Shown: positions 26,474-35,125, counted from the stretch's first letter. The stretch is 53,846 nucleotides of DNA from Fusobacterium sp. SYSU M8D902 (GCF_040199715.1 NZ_JBEFNA010000002.1:1-53846), one strand, 5' to 3'. Made by a program: numbers and translations. The notes: a model not told the origin generated them from the sequence alone.

Positions 26474-26532
26474 ATTTTATCTTTTCTATGTTAATTTATT
26501 ATTTATTTCTTGTAAAATCTTTGTAAATTTAT
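26474..26532 (-). promoter_or_regulatory. Candidate Pho box and activator-dependent promoter of alkaline phosphatase
   Basis: On the minus strand TTTACA (26522-26527), TTTACA (26511-26516) and TTAACA (26489-26494) fall at offsets of 11 and 22 bp, that is on one helical face; a degenerate copy occupies the empty 26500 position. A TAAAAT -10 (26474-26479) lies just downstream and has no recognisable -35, which fits activation by a PhoB/PhoP-type regulator binding tandem 11-bp repeats. Confidence 0.5.
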
Positions 26533-26540
26533 CTTAAATA

Positions 26541-26569
26541 TTGACAAAGAATTTTTAGCACTATATAAT
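26541..26569 (+). promoter_or_regulatory. Consensus sigma70 promoter of the GNAT gene
   Basis: TTGACA (26541-26546), a 17-bp spacer and TATAAT (26564-26569) form a perfect consensus promoter. Transcription would start near 26576, only about 25 nt before the ATG at 26601, leaving room for just the GGAGG ribosome site. Confidence 0.8.
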
Positions 26570-26600
26570 TTAGTTAATTTTTATTAAATTGGAGGAAAAG

Positions 26601-27098
26601 ATGAATTTTAGAAAAGCTGAAATCAAAGATGTAGAAGATATTTTAGAGATAATATCCCATGCTAAAGATTATATGAAAGAAAATGGTCTTACTCAATGGA
26701 ATGGAGAATATCCAAATAGAGAGGTTATCTTAGGAGATATAGAAAAAAAGATAGGATATGTTTTAATTGTAGATAATCTTGTAAGAGGGTACCTTGTGGT
26801 AGATTTTGTTGATGATGAGATCTATAGAGCTATTAGAGGAGCTTGGAAAACTGATTCTGAGTACGCTTCTATACATAGATGTGCTATGCATAAAACTCTT
26901 AGAGGAAAGGGGTATGGAAGTGAACTTTTTAAATTTGCTGAGAATTTAGCAATAAGTAAAAATATCTCATCAGTAAGAGTTGATACTGCACCTGACAATC
27001 TAACTATGAAACACCTATTTGAAAAAAATGGTTATGAGTATTGTGGATTAGTATTTATTGCTGGGGATAAAATAGCATATGAAAAAGTTTTGAAATAA
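26601..27098 (+). CDS. GNAT family N-acetyltransferase
   Basis: The 165-residue protein has the GCN5-related acetyltransferase fold. It starts MNFRKAEIKDVEDIL, and the acetyl-CoA pyrophosphate loop HKTLRGKGYGSELFKFAE is at about 98-115. The C-terminal beta strand VRVDTAPDNLTMKHLFEKNGY is typical of small-molecule acetylases. The substrate is unknown. The frame opens with TTG at 26589, but that triplet lies in the Shine-Dalgarno TTGGAGGAAAAG and ATG at 26601 is the start. It is one of the few rightward genes in the left half of the window and has a consensus promoter and its own terminator. Confidence 0.88.
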   Translation: MNFRKAEIKDVEDILEIISHAKDYMKENGLTQWNGEYPNREVILGDIEKKIGYVLIVDNLVRGYLVVDFVDDEIYRAIRGAWKTDSEYASIHRCAMHKTLRGKGYGSELFKFAENLAISKNISSVRVDTAPDNLTMKHLFEKNGYEYCGLVFIAGDKIAYEKVLK

Positions 27099-27114
27099 TC
27101 TTTATACTATTTAA

Positions 27115-27160
27115 TGAAAAAAGAAGAAAATTGTTTATCCAACTTTCTTCTTTTTTATTT
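27115..27160. terminator. Bidirectional terminator between GNAT and ankyrin genes
   Basis: A 13-bp inverted repeat (AAAAAAGAAGAAA at 27117-27129 and TTTCTTCTTTTTT at 27144-27156) with a 14-nt loop lies between two convergent genes. T-runs follow the stem on either strand, so it can serve both. Confidence 0.85.
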
Positions 27161-27169
27161 ACAATTATT

Positions 27170-27598
27170 TTAATAATCTTCTAATCTTCTATGATGACTC
27201 ATCTTTTCAAAGCCACTTCCAGCTCCTACATAATCAGCACCACTATTTTCAATAACTTTTAGTACATTGTTTGACTTAGAAACTCTTGCTAAGTTAATAG
27301 CTGTTCTCTGATGATTATTTTTTATATCTAAATCTCCACCAAATTCTAATAAAATTTCCATTATCTTTCCACTATCTTTTTGAGCTGAAATATGTAGAGC
27401 TGTATTTCCATCTTTATTCTTAGCATTAGGATCTGCCCCATTGTATAATAAAGCATCTACAAACTCATACTTATCCATTTCTACACAAAGATGTAAAATT
27501 GTATTTTTCTTATCATCCAACTCCTCAATAGAGTCCATATCTAAATTTTCTTTAAATCCTTTTAGATCATCTTGTTCAACAAATTTTAAAAGTTCCAT
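27170..27598 (-). CDS. Small ankyrin-repeat protein
   Basis: The protein of about 142 residues consists mainly of three ankyrin repeats (NTILHLCVEMDKYEFVDALL, then NGADPNAKNKDGNTALHIS, then GGDLDIKNNHQRTAINLA). A charged tail ending SHHRRLEDY follows. There is no signal peptide, so it is probably a cytosolic protein-binding module; the partner is unknown. The start is uncertain: ATG at 27598 has only a weak GAG upstream, whereas AAGGAG lies 18 bases away, and the frame continues to a TTG at 27652. It ends the cobU-led leftward run. Confidence 0.75.
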   Translation of the reverse strand: MELLKFVEQDDLKGFKENLDMDSIEELDDKKNTILHLCVEMDKYEFVDALLYNGADPNAKNKDGNTALHISAQKDSGKIMEILLEFGGDLDIKNNHQRTAINLARVSKSNNVLKVIENSGADYVGAGSGFEKMSHHRRLEDY

Positions 27599-27677
27599 TT
27601 TGTTCTCGTAAATTTTCTCCTTCTGTTTTGATAATAAAAATCTCGTTGTCAATCAATTATAGTTACTTTTTTCTCTT

Positions 27678-28358
27678 TTAATAACCACTCTCCTCAAGAA
27701 AAAGAGGAGGCATTATCTCCAATTGTGCTTTTTTTCCTTTCCAAGCTTCAATCAAAACAAGATTTGAATTTTTCTCCTTAGAAAAATAGACAAATCTCAC
27801 TCTTTTCAGAGAAAAACCACACTCTTCCAATACTTTTGCAATCTCTGTAAATCTATAACTTTGGTGTACAAAGGTAAAACTTCCTCTTGGTTTTAAAAGT
27901 TTTTTAGCACTTTTTACAAGCTCCAATAAGTTAAGTTTTATCTCGTGTCTAGCTATAGCCTTACTTGTTAAATCATTTTGTTTCTTTCCGTCTACCTTCA
28001 TATATGGTGGGTTTGAAACTATATAATCAAAGGAATTACCCATTGAATAATCCTTGATATCACAACCTATTATTTTTATATACTCATCTAAGCTATTTAA
28101 TGTTACATTTTTTTTAGCTAATAGAACATTCTCCTCTTGGATATCTATCCCTGTTATATCCTTTCCCTTATCCTTAGCATAAAGTAGTATTGGAATCACT
28201 CCATTTCCAGTTCCTATATCCAATATTTTTCCACTTTTACTAGGTAAAAAAAAGTCTGATAGTATCACTGCATCTACTGAAAATCTAAATCCATTTATTT
28301 TTTGAATAATCTTATAATTATCCTTTAGTAATGTCATATTTTCATCTTTACACAACAT
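27678..28358 (-). CDS. tRNA1(Val) adenine-N6 methyltransferase-like protein
   Basis: This class I methyltransferase (226 residues) has the SAM motif ILDIGTGNGVIPILL at about 46-60. The catalytic motif NPPYMK near 112 is typical of N6-adenine methylation. The N-terminal segment INGFRFSVDAVILSDFF and the overall length match the TrmN6/YfiC family, which modifies A37 of tRNA-Val in enterobacteria. The target here is inferred. The ATG at 28358 has AAGGA upstream and lies two bases from the ricT stop, as in many Gram-positive genomes where ricT and this gene are neighbours. Confidence 0.88.
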   Translation of the reverse strand: MLCKDENMTLLKDNYKIIQKINGFRFSVDAVILSDFFLPSKSGKILDIGTGNGVIPILLYAKDKGKDITGIDIQEENVLLAKKNVTLNSLDEYIKIIGCDIKDYSMGNSFDYIVSNPPYMKVDGKKQNDLTSKAIARHEIKLNLLELVKSAKKLLKPRGSFTFVHQSYRFTEIAKVLEECGFSLKRVRFVYFSKEKNSNLVLIEAWKGKKAQLEIMPPLFLEESGY

Positions 28359-28360
28359 AA

Positions 28361-29281
28361 CTATTCCTTCTCTAACTCCTTATGAGCTAACTCCTCTGCT
28401 GTCTTAGCATTTTTCAATCTATTTGCCTCTTTTATATTGAATCTAATCTCATCTACATCAAATTTTATCATACCTTTATTCTCTACATCTACAAACAGAT
28501 ACCCATTTAAAGGACTTATACTCATAACTTTTCCGTCTCCACTTGGAGTCTTTACATGCTGATTAACTGCTGGATAACGTCTTAATGCCTCTTCATATTG
28601 CTGATACTCATAATTTATACAGCAAAGTAATCTTCCACACACTCCAGAGATTTTTGCTGGATTTATTACCAATCCCTGATCTCTTGCCATCTTTATAGAT
28701 ACAGAGTCAAATTTATTAATAAAAGTTCTACAACATAGCTCTTTTCCACATACTCCTACTGTACCCAATATTCTAGCTTCATCTCTAACACCGATCTGTC
28801 TCAACTCTATTCTAACTCTAAATATATTAGCCAAGTCCTTTACCAGATCTCTAAAATCTATTCTTCCCTCTGCTGTAAAGTAAAATATCAATTTTGTCTT
28901 ATCAAATGTATACTCAGTTTCTACAAGTTTCATTGGTAATTTATGATGATTTATTCTCTCTTTACAGATATTTTTAGCTTCTAGAGATAGTTTTTTTAAC
29001 TCTTTGTACTTCTCCTCTTCCTCTTTACTTGCTTTTTTCAACACTGGTTTCAAAGGTAGAACTAGATCTTTTTCATTTATCATTCTTGGTTCTCCATAAA
29101 CTACTCCAATCTCTTTTCCTCTTATAGTATCAACTATTACCTTATCTCCCTTTTTATACTCAACTTTATCTACAACTTCAAAGTAGTATCTCTTCTTAGT
29201 AACCTCAAACATAACTCCTAATACATTATAAAATTTAGGTTCTTGAGGTATCTCTTGTTGTTCTTTATTTAAATTTTCCAT
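28361..29281 (-). CDS. ricT: PSP1-domain protein RicT (YaaT)
   Basis: The 306-residue PSP1-domain protein contains the cysteine signatures VCGKELCCRTF and VCGRLLCCINYEYQQY, which in Bacillus RicT help carry iron-sulfur clusters. There, RicT works with RicA and RicF to stimulate RNase Y. Whether the partners exist here is not visible in this window. GGAGG lies four bases before the ATG at 29281; the frame is open to 29308 without a better site. It sits between radC and the TrmN6-like gene. Confidence 0.93.
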   Translation of the reverse strand: MENLNKEQQEIPQEPKFYNVLGVMFEVTKKRYYFEVVDKVEYKKGDKVIVDTIRGKEIGVVYGEPRMINEKDLVLPLKPVLKKASKEEEEKYKELKKLSLEAKNICKERINHHKLPMKLVETEYTFDKTKLIFYFTAEGRIDFRDLVKDLANIFRVRIELRQIGVRDEARILGTVGVCGKELCCRTFINKFDSVSIKMARDQGLVINPAKISGVCGRLLCCINYEYQQYEEALRRYPAVNQHVKTPSGDGKVMSISPLNGYLFVDVENKGMIKFDVDEIRFNIKEANRLKNAKTAEELAHKELEKE

Positions 29282-29351
29282 TAATCCTCCAAGTTTTGCT
29301 ACACACATATTTTATATCATCTTATCATAATTTTTGTCACAATACAAGCTT

Positions 29352-30029
29352 CTAAATCAAGCCTTCTTCTAAAAAGCTAAAATATCCGTCTCTTGTCACA
29401 ATTATATGCTCTAATAACTTTATTTCAACCAGTTCTAAAACCTCTTTCATATGTTCAGTTATCTGTATATCCTGCTTAGAAGGTCTAATATTTCCAGAAG
29501 GGTGATTATGTGCAAATATCACTCCCTTAGCCTTATAAAATAACGCTCTCTCTAAGATCTCTCTCGGATATACAGCACTCTTATCTATTGTTCCCGTAAA
29601 AAGAGTTTCACTCCCTGTAAGTACATTGAAATTATTTACAAATAAGACTTTAAACTCCTCTCGATTTGAAAATCCAATCTCACTTCTCAAATATCTCAAA
29701 AGAGAGTTTTTATCTCTAAGTTGTATCTCCTCTCTCTCTAATTCTCCTCTATAGAGATTTTTAGACAGATCTCCCAATATTTTTAGAAAGATTGCACTGC
29801 TCTCCTTTATCCCTGTTATACTGTAAAGCTCCTCATAATTAGCACTTACTACATTGTCTAAATTTCCAAATTTTTCTATCAACTCTTTAGCTATTGGCTT
29901 AGTATCTTTTCTAGGTATCACATATGTCAATAAAAGTTCTAGTATCTCATATTCGTGAAAAGCTGAATAGCCTCCCTGTAAATATTTTTTTCTAAGTCTT
30001 TCTCTATGACCCTCAACTTTACTCTCCAT
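29352..30029 (-). CDS. radC: RadC family JAMM-domain protein
   Basis: The 225-residue protein has an N-terminal helix-hairpin-helix region (FGNLDNVVSANYEELYSITGI). The C-terminal MPN/JAMM metalloprotease-like domain carries FAHNHPSGNIRPSKQD near residues 172-187. RadC proteins are widespread and their molecular function is not settled despite the name. AGGAGG lies before the ATG at 30029. The gene begins 23 bases after the cobT stop. Confidence 0.95.
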   Translation of the reverse strand: MESKVEGHRERLRKKYLQGGYSAFHEYEILELLLTYVIPRKDTKPIAKELIEKFGNLDNVVSANYEELYSITGIKESSAIFLKILGDLSKNLYRGELEREEIQLRDKNSLLRYLRSEIGFSNREEFKVLFVNNFNVLTGSETLFTGTIDKSAVYPREILERALFYKAKGVIFAHNHPSGNIRPSKQDIQITEHMKEVLELVEIKLLEHIIVTRDGYFSFLEEGLI

Positions 30030-30052
30030 ATATCTTCCTCCTAAAAAGAGTT

Positions 30053-31105
30053 CTATTTAAAAAGTTCATATACAGCTACTGGTGTTTTCATCCCGTTTAT
30101 CATATCAATAGCACACTCTATCATTGGATAAGTGAGTACAGCACCTGTTCCCTCTCCCAATCTCATCTCCATATTCAAAAAAGCTTTTTCATCTAAATTA
30201 TCCAATACAACCTTCATTCCTGGCTCTTCACTCATATGTGTAAGAAGTATAAAATCTTTTACTTTTGGCTCTATTCTACAAGCTGTTAAAGCTGCTACTG
30301 CTGAGATAAAACCATCTACAAGCATCAACTGTCTATATTTTAAGGCTCCTAGATACATTCCCACCATACAAGCTATATCCAAACCACCAACATGAGCTAA
30401 GATATCAACAGGATCCATCTCAAATGTGTTATATCTTTCACAAGACTCTTTTATCACTTTTTTCTTTTTTAGTAATCCAGAGTCAGAAAGACCTCCACCT
30501 CTTCCTACTATCTCATCTATATCCCCTCTAGTTAAAGAGTATAATACTGCAGAGCTTGTAGAAGTATTTCCTATTCCCATCTCTCCATTTGAAAAAATAG
30601 TTACTCCTTCAGATTTTTCCTTTATCATATCCATACCTATCTCTATGGCTTTCAAACACTCTTCTCTACTCATTGCTGGCTCTTTGTAAAAGTTATTAGT
30701 TCCTCTTTTTACATTTCTATCATACAGATTGGCATACTCTCTTGGAATTGCTTCCTTTATTCCAATATCTACTAAATTAAACTCAACGCCCAATCTTTTT
30801 GTAAACAACCCAATACAAGCTATTCTATTCAGCATTGCCTCTGATACTATTCTTGTATACTCCTCTGGACATGAAGATATACCCTCTTCAATAATCCCAT
30901 TATCTGCAGAAGCTACAATATGACATTTTTTATCTATATTTTTTACTGGATATCCATATATTCCCGCCAATTTTAGAGCAATCTTCTCTATCACTCCCAA
31001 ACTTCCCTGTGGCTTCATCTTTCTATCCAATTCCTCTTGAGCTAATTTTATGCTCTCTAGATCTTTTCCATCTACACTCCCTAAAATACTCTTTATTCCC
31101 TTCAC
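30053..31105 (-). CDS. cobT: Nicotinate-nucleotide:dimethylbenzimidazole phosphoribosyltransferase
   Basis: CobT makes alpha-ribazole phosphate from the lower-ligand base and nicotinate mononucleotide during cobalamin nucleotide-loop assembly. Signatures over about 350 residues are [16 protein letters not shown] near the start, [15 protein letters not shown] in the middle, and [15 protein letters not shown] near the C-terminus, which contains the glutamate region of the active site. The frame can be read from a GTG at 31114, but that lies in the Shine-Dalgarno AGGGTGA, and the GTG at 31105 is better placed. Third-to-last step enzyme neighbours cobC, cobS and cobU are immediately upstream. Confidence 0.96.
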   Translation of the reverse strand: MKGIKSILGSVDGKDLESIKLAQEELDRKMKPQGSLGVIEKIALKLAGIYGYPVKNIDKKCHIVASADNGIIEEGISSCPEEYTRIVSEAMLNRIACIGLFTKRLGVEFNLVDIGIKEAIPREYANLYDRNVKRGTNNFYKEPAMSREECLKAIEIGMDMIKEKSEGVTIFSNGEMGIGNTSTSSAVLYSLTRGDIDEIVGRGGGLSDSGLLKKKKVIKESCERYNTFEMDPVDILAHVGGLDIACMVGMYLGALKYRQLMLVDGFISAVAALTACRIEPKVKDFILLTHMSEEPGMKVVLDNLDEKAFLNMEMRLGEGTGAVLTYPMIECAIDMINGMKTPVAVYELFK

Positions 31106-31119
31106 TTTTATCACCCTAT

Positions 31120-31698
31120 TTATATGTTTAATCCCTTCATTACAGGATATCTATCTACAAATTCAATTATACAGATCCCACCATTTTCTAATGAATACTT
31201 CCAATAACTCTCCAACTCTTTAGAGAAATACCAACTCAATATACAATTGATAACTCCCCAGTGAGTTATCACTAGATTATCCTTTGTAAGATCTAGCTGT
31301 TCCACAAACTCCACTGCTCTTTTTTGCATATCTCTCGGACTCTCTCCAGAAACAAAGTTATAAGTTTCCCACTCTTTTTCACTTCTTTCACACTCTTCAG
31401 GATATTTTTTCTTTATCTCCTCATAGGTAAGTCCTTCAAAAATTCCAAAGTTTATCTCTCTTAGCCTTTTATCTGTAACTATATCTCTATTTAAATAATT
31501 TATCATCTGAGCTGTTTCATAACATCTCTTTAAATCACTAGAGTAGATATTGTCATAATGAATCTGAGATAACTTGGTTGTAGCTTTCTTTACCTGCTCT
31601 CTTCCCTTACTATTAAGCTCTGGATCCAACCAACCAAAATATGTTCCATCTACATTCATGTCTGTCTGTCCATGTCTCACTAAGATAAGTTTTCCCAT
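31120..31698 (-). CDS. cobC: Alpha-ribazole phosphatase (histidine phosphatase family)
   Basis: The 192-residue protein starts [13 protein letters not shown], the RHG phosphohistidine motif of the phosphoglycerate mutase superfamily. The second catalytic histidine is in [28 protein letters not shown] is common to CobC-type enzymes. The general superfamily is broad, but its place between cobS and cobT supports dephosphorylation of alpha-ribazole 5'-phosphate or adenosylcobalamin 5'-phosphate. GAGGTG precedes the ATG. Confidence 0.88.
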   Translation of the reverse strand: MGKLILVRHGQTDMNVDGTYFGWLDPELNSKGREQVKKATTKLSQIHYDNIYSSDLKRCYETAQMINYLNRDIVTDKRLREINFGIFEGLTYEEIKKKYPEECERSEKEWETYNFVSGESPRDMQKRAVEFVEQLDLTKDNLVITHWGVINCILSWYFSKELESYWKYSLENGGICIIEFVDRYPVMKGLNI

Positions 31699-31707
31699 AT
31701 TACACCT

Positions 31708-32481
31708 CTATAGTAAAACAGCTGTACACACATATAAAACGAATATTCCTATTACCTCTGAAAGTTCAACAACAGCTCCCAATGTATCCCCTGTTATTCC
31801 ACCTATTTTTCTAGTCATAAGTTTTGCAAATATGTATCCTAACACCATTAATACTGGTATTGTAATTAATAGTGTATAAGGTAGCATAAAAATCTTACAT
31901 ACAACTGCACCATATATTAAAGTTAGTACTGTTGCCACTAACACTCCACAAGAATTAGTATGATCCACAAAAGTTTTTCCCATTCCAGTAGCTCTTGCAT
32001 ATGGAGCTGAAGCACAGTTAATTACACTATTTAATCTTGCAAAAGCTGGAATCAATAAAAATATAACCCCAGTTGATAAACCTACAACCATTTCCAATTC
32101 ATAGATTAGAGCAACCTTAAGTATAAAATAAAGTATTAATACTAATCCACCATTTGTCCCCAATCTTGAGTCCTTCATTATATCCAACATCTTCTGCTTA
32201 CTTCTATAACTGAATATTCCATCAAAAGTATCTGCAAGTCCATCTAGATGTAATCCACCTGTTAAAATTACCTCTATTATCACTAATATTACAGCCATTA
32301 CCATTGGCGAATAAATTATATAACTTAACCCCCAATAAAATCCAAATAAAATTATTCCCATTACCATTCCAACTATAGGAAAAAATTTCATACTCTTTCC
32401 TAAGTTATCTGAATCAAATTTTGGCTCAAACCCAACGGGTAATCTTGTCATAAATTTAAAAAGTAGTGCTATTCCGTTCAT
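31708..32481 (-). CDS. cobS: Adenosylcobinamide-GDP ribazoletransferase (cobalamin synthase)
   Basis: CobS is the integral membrane enzyme that joins adenosylcobinamide-GDP to alpha-ribazole. The 257-residue protein has several hydrophobic helices and the family motifs MTRLPVG, GGLHLDGLADTFDGIFS and MKDSRLGTNGG. The Asp residues of LDGLADTFDG are typical metal ligands. GGAGG stands before the ATG at 32481. Between cobU and cobC in the same operon. Confidence 0.96.
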   Translation of the reverse strand: MNGIALLFKFMTRLPVGFEPKFDSDNLGKSMKFFPIVGMVMGIILFGFYWGLSYIIYSPMVMAVILVIIEVILTGGLHLDGLADTFDGIFSYRSKQKMLDIMKDSRLGTNGGLVLILYFILKVALIYELEMVVGLSTGVIFLLIPAFARLNSVINCASAPYARATGMGKTFVDHTNSCGVLVATVLTLIYGAVVCKIFMLPYTLLITIPVLMVLGYIFAKLMTRKIGGITGDTLGAVVELSEVIGIFVLYVCTAVLL

Positions 32482-32499
32482 ATATTTCCTCCATTACAT

Positions 32500-33063
32500 C
32501 TATTTTAATTTTAATTGTAAACCTGATACTGCCATATAGGCCTCATCTGCATAAGTTCCAGCTATTTGATTCATTCTTCCACATATATCTCTAAAATATC
32601 TTCCTAGCGGATAGGCTGGAACAACCCCCATTCCCAACTCATTGGAAACAACTACCACATCTATCTTTTGATTTTTCACATACTCAAAAAAGCTTTCAAT
32701 CTCATCTTTAATCTCTAATTCTATCCTATCTACTTCATCAGTTGAGATATTATCCCAATCACACTCTCTATCCATTATCATAAGATTGGTTACCATATTA
32801 GTTAGACAATCTAAAAGAATTACTCCATCTCTCTCTGCATACGGTGAAATTTTTTCAATGAGATTGCTATACCCTTCAATTGTTATCCAATTTTCTCCTC
32901 GTTGCTCTTTATGCTTTTTTACCCTAGCTTTCATCTCATCATCAAATGGAATTGAAGTAGCTAAATATATTTTCTGTGTATACTCTTTATCAAAAATATA
33001 TTTTTCTGCTTGAAGACTCTTTCCACTCCTAGCTCCACCTGTAAAATATACTATTCTTCCCAT
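32500..33063 (-). CDS. cobU: Adenosylcobinamide kinase / guanylyltransferase
   Basis: This bifunctional enzyme (187 residues) phosphorylates adenosylcobinamide and transfers GMP to it. The N-terminal P-loop TGGARSGKSLQAE, the KKHKEQRGENW region that holds the guanylylated histidine, and VSNELGMGVVPAYPLGR identify the family. The frame opens with a GTG at 33072, which is part of GGAAGTGA, and the ATG at 33063 is the start. It is the first gene of cobU-cobS-cobC-cobT, followed without a visible terminator by radC, ricT, the TrmN6-like gene and the ankyrin gene. The promoter leader is too short for a cobalamin riboswitch. Confidence 0.96.
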   Translation of the reverse strand: MGRIVYFTGGARSGKSLQAEKYIFDKEYTQKIYLATSIPFDDEMKARVKKHKEQRGENWITIEGYSNLIEKISPYAERDGVILLDCLTNMVTNLMIMDRECDWDNISTDEVDRIELEIKDEIESFFEYVKNQKIDVVVVSNELGMGVVPAYPLGRYFRDICGRMNQIAGTYADEAYMAVSGLQLKLK

Positions 33064-33098
33064 TTTTTTCACTTCCTAACTTAGCTTTCAATGCTCTA

Positions 33099-33127
33099 AT
33101 TATACCATAAATAGAGAGCTTTGAGTA
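33099..33127 (-). promoter_or_regulatory. Extended -10 promoter of the cobU-led run
   Basis: A TATAAT -10 (33099-33104) is preceded by TG one base upstream; the -35 position is poor. Transcription would start near 33092, leaving a leader of under 30 nt. There is therefore no space for a B12 riboswitch between this promoter and cobU. Confidence 0.5.
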
Positions 33128-33143
33128 GTAATTATATTTTTTT

Positions 33144-33184
33144 ATGAAAAAAGGAGAAATTTTATTGAATAAAAATTTCTCCCT
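33144..33184 (-). terminator. Terminator of the DEAD-box helicase gene
   Basis: An 11-bp stem (GGAGAAATTTT 33153-33163 and AAAATTTCTCC 33172-33182) with an 8-nt A/T loop is followed on the minus strand by TTTTTTCAT. It lies about 35 bases past the helicase stop at 33218 and just before the cobU promoter. Confidence 0.85.
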
Positions 33185-33217
33185 TCTTCTATTTAATTAT
33201 TTTAATATCAATTGTTT

Positions 33218-34855
33218 TTAGTTCTCTTTTTTCTTTCTTCTTGAGTTCTCTTTTCTCTCTTTACCTTTGCTAGAGTCCCCTGATTTATCCTTAGCTTTTT
33301 CTACTAATGGTTTCTTTCCATTTTTCTCTTTTTGGAATGCTTCAAGTATCATTTCAGCTTCTGTAAATGGAACTGACATAAATGAGAAGTTTTCAAATAC
33401 CTCTACATTTTTTATCTTTCTATCATCAACTTTTGATCTTTTTATTACATAGTCCACCAATTTCTTAGGAGTCATAGCATTTTTTCTTCCCAATGCTATA
33501 AACAATCTAACTTTTCCAGATTTTTCTAGCTTAACTTCACTTATCTCATTGTAATTATTTTCATCTAGAATATCATCATAAGCATGTTTCAATAGAGCTG
33601 ATACTATATCCAATGCTTGCTCACCGTTTAAAAGTTCCTTAGCAAACTCTTTAAAGTTATCATAGTTTCCTTCAGCTAAAATTCCATTTAACTCTTCCAT
33701 AAGTCTAAACTTTTTAGCTTGAATTACATCTTTAACTTCAGGTACTCTCTCTTTTCTGATCTCAGTTTTAACTATTCTTTGAATCTGAAGAAGTCTTCTA
33801 TACTCTTGTGGAGTTATAAATGTAATAGCAGTTCCCTCTTTTCCTGCTCTTCCAGTTCTTCCTATTCTGTGTACATAACTCTCAGCTTCTTGAGGAATAG
33901 AGTAGTTAATTACATGTGATAGATCATTTACGTCTATCCCTCTAGCAGCTACATCAGTTGCTACAAGTACATTTATCTTTTTAGCCTTAAATCTTTTCAA
34001 AGTAACTTCTCTATAGTTTTGGCTAATATCTCCATGTAATCCTTCTGCATCATACCCTCTATCATTTAACTTTCCTACTAGATCGTTAGCATCATTTTTT
34101 GTACGACAGAAAACAATTCCATAGAACTCTTTTGTTAAATCAATTATTCTGCATAAAGCTTCAAATTTATCTCTCTCATGCACTTCAAAATATATTTGGT
34201 CAGTTAAATCTGTTGTTAACTCTCTAGCTTTTACAGCTAATACTTCATACTCTTTCATATGATTTTTAGCTATCTTCAATATCTCATTTGGCATAGTTGC
34301 TGAGAAAAATAGCATTCTCTTATCTTCATTTGTCGCTTCAAGAATCTTTTCTATGTCCTCAACAAATCCCATATTTAACATCTCATCTGCTTCATCAAGA
34401 ATGAAAAACTTTAAGTCTTGTAACTTAATAAGTTTTCTATCCATTAAGTCCATAACTCTTCCTGGAGTTCCAACAATGATATCTGTTCCTTTTTTTAATT
34501 GTCTTATTTGGAACTCTATTGATTGTCCTCCATATACAGGAGTAATTCTTATCTTCTTACCGTGTGCTAAGCTATTCATCTCCTCTGCTACTTGTAGAGC
34601 TAACTCTCTAGTTGGAGCTAATACTATAGCTTGAATATTTTTATTTGGTTCAAAATTCTCAAGTATTGGTAATGAAAATGCTGCAGTTTTTCCTGTTCCT
34701 GTTTGAGCCTGTCCTATTATATCTTTATCTCCATTTAATAGAGCTGGTATTGTTAATGCCTGTATTGGAGTAGGTTGTTCATACCCCTTTTTTGCCAAAG
34801 CCTTTAATGTTTTTTCACTTAATCCTAATTCTCTAAATTTTTCTAATTTTTCCAT
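33218..34855 (-). CDS. deaD: DEAD-box RNA helicase (DeaD/CsdA type)
   Basis: The 545-residue ATP-dependent RNA helicase has all the core motifs: the Q motif GYEQPTPIQ, AQTGTGKTAAFS (I), PTRELALQ (Ia), LDEADEML (II), FFSATMP (III), ATDVAARGIDV (V) and HRIGRTGRAGKEG (VI). A C-terminal DbpA-type RNA-binding domain (about 430-515, KVRLFIALGRKNAMTP) and a basic tail (KERKENSRRKKKEN) follow, as in cold-shock and ribosome-assembly helicases. AAGGATGTGA precedes the ATG. Its long, structured 5' leader is described separately. Confidence 0.95.
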   Translation of the reverse strand: MEKLEKFRELGLSEKTLKALAKKGYEQPTPIQALTIPALLNGDKDIIGQAQTGTGKTAAFSLPILENFEPNKNIQAIVLAPTRELALQVAEEMNSLAHGKKIRITPVYGGQSIEFQIRQLKKGTDIIVGTPGRVMDLMDRKLIKLQDLKFFILDEADEMLNMGFVEDIEKILEATNEDKRMLFFSATMPNEILKIAKNHMKEYEVLAVKARELTTDLTDQIYFEVHERDKFEALCRIIDLTKEFYGIVFCRTKNDANDLVGKLNDRGYDAEGLHGDISQNYREVTLKRFKAKKINVLVATDVAARGIDVNDLSHVINYSIPQEAESYVHRIGRTGRAGKEGTAITFITPQEYRRLLQIQRIVKTEIRKERVPEVKDVIQAKKFRLMEELNGILAEGNYDNFKEFAKELLNGEQALDIVSALLKHAYDDILDENNYNEISEVKLEKSGKVRLFIALGRKNAMTPKKLVDYVIKRSKVDDRKIKNVEVFENFSFMSVPFTEAEMILEAFQKEKNGKKPLVEKAKDKSGDSSKGKERKENSRRKKKEN

Positions 34856-35043
34856 TATTCACATCCTTACAATTACAAATTTCTTATCTGTCCACCTATG
34901 TGTCCTATAATAAGTTGTTTACTGTCATATTATAGGAATCTCTCTGTTCTAATTTTATATAAGCAATTTAGCGGATAAAAAGATAATAAATTTTTTATTA
35001 ATTTATAATTCAGAGAATAATCCTATGTTTTCTTAATGCAGTA
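34856..35043 (-). promoter_or_regulatory. Long structured 5' leader of the DEAD-box helicase mRNA
   Basis: From the predicted start near 35043 to the ATG is about 190 nt with no open reading frame of note. It contains a perfect 9-bp inverted repeat (CCTATAATA 34904-34912 and TATTATAGG 34928-34936, 15-nt loop). A longer-range TCTCTG/CAGAGA pairing joins 34941-34946 with 35011-35016. Long leaders are typical of cold-induced csdA/deaD genes; regulation here is inferred. Confidence 0.4.
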
Positions 35044-35049
35044 CAATAT

Positions 35050-35078
35050 ATTGTATCATACTTTTTAAATAATTGTAA
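35050..35078 (-). promoter_or_regulatory. Promoter of the DEAD-box helicase gene
   Basis: TTACAA (35073-35078), a 17-bp spacer and TACAAT (35050-35055), with TG two bases before the -10, form a good sigma70 promoter on the minus strand. The -10 is one arm of the perfect 14-bp palindrome TACAATATATTGTA (35042-35055), which could also be an operator. Confidence 0.6.
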
Positions 35079-35125
35079 GTTTTATTTTTTCAAAAATTGT
35101 ACATTTTATTTTTTTCTTAGAAAAA

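Noticed and set aside
33064-33145. Cobalamin riboswitch before cobU
   Set aside because: The promoter is about 30 nt from the ATG, far too short for the 200-nt element, and no B12-box is visible.
35042-35055. TACAATATATTGTA as a proven operator
   Set aside because: It overlaps the -10, where A/T palindromes often arise by chance; listed only as a possibility within the promoter.
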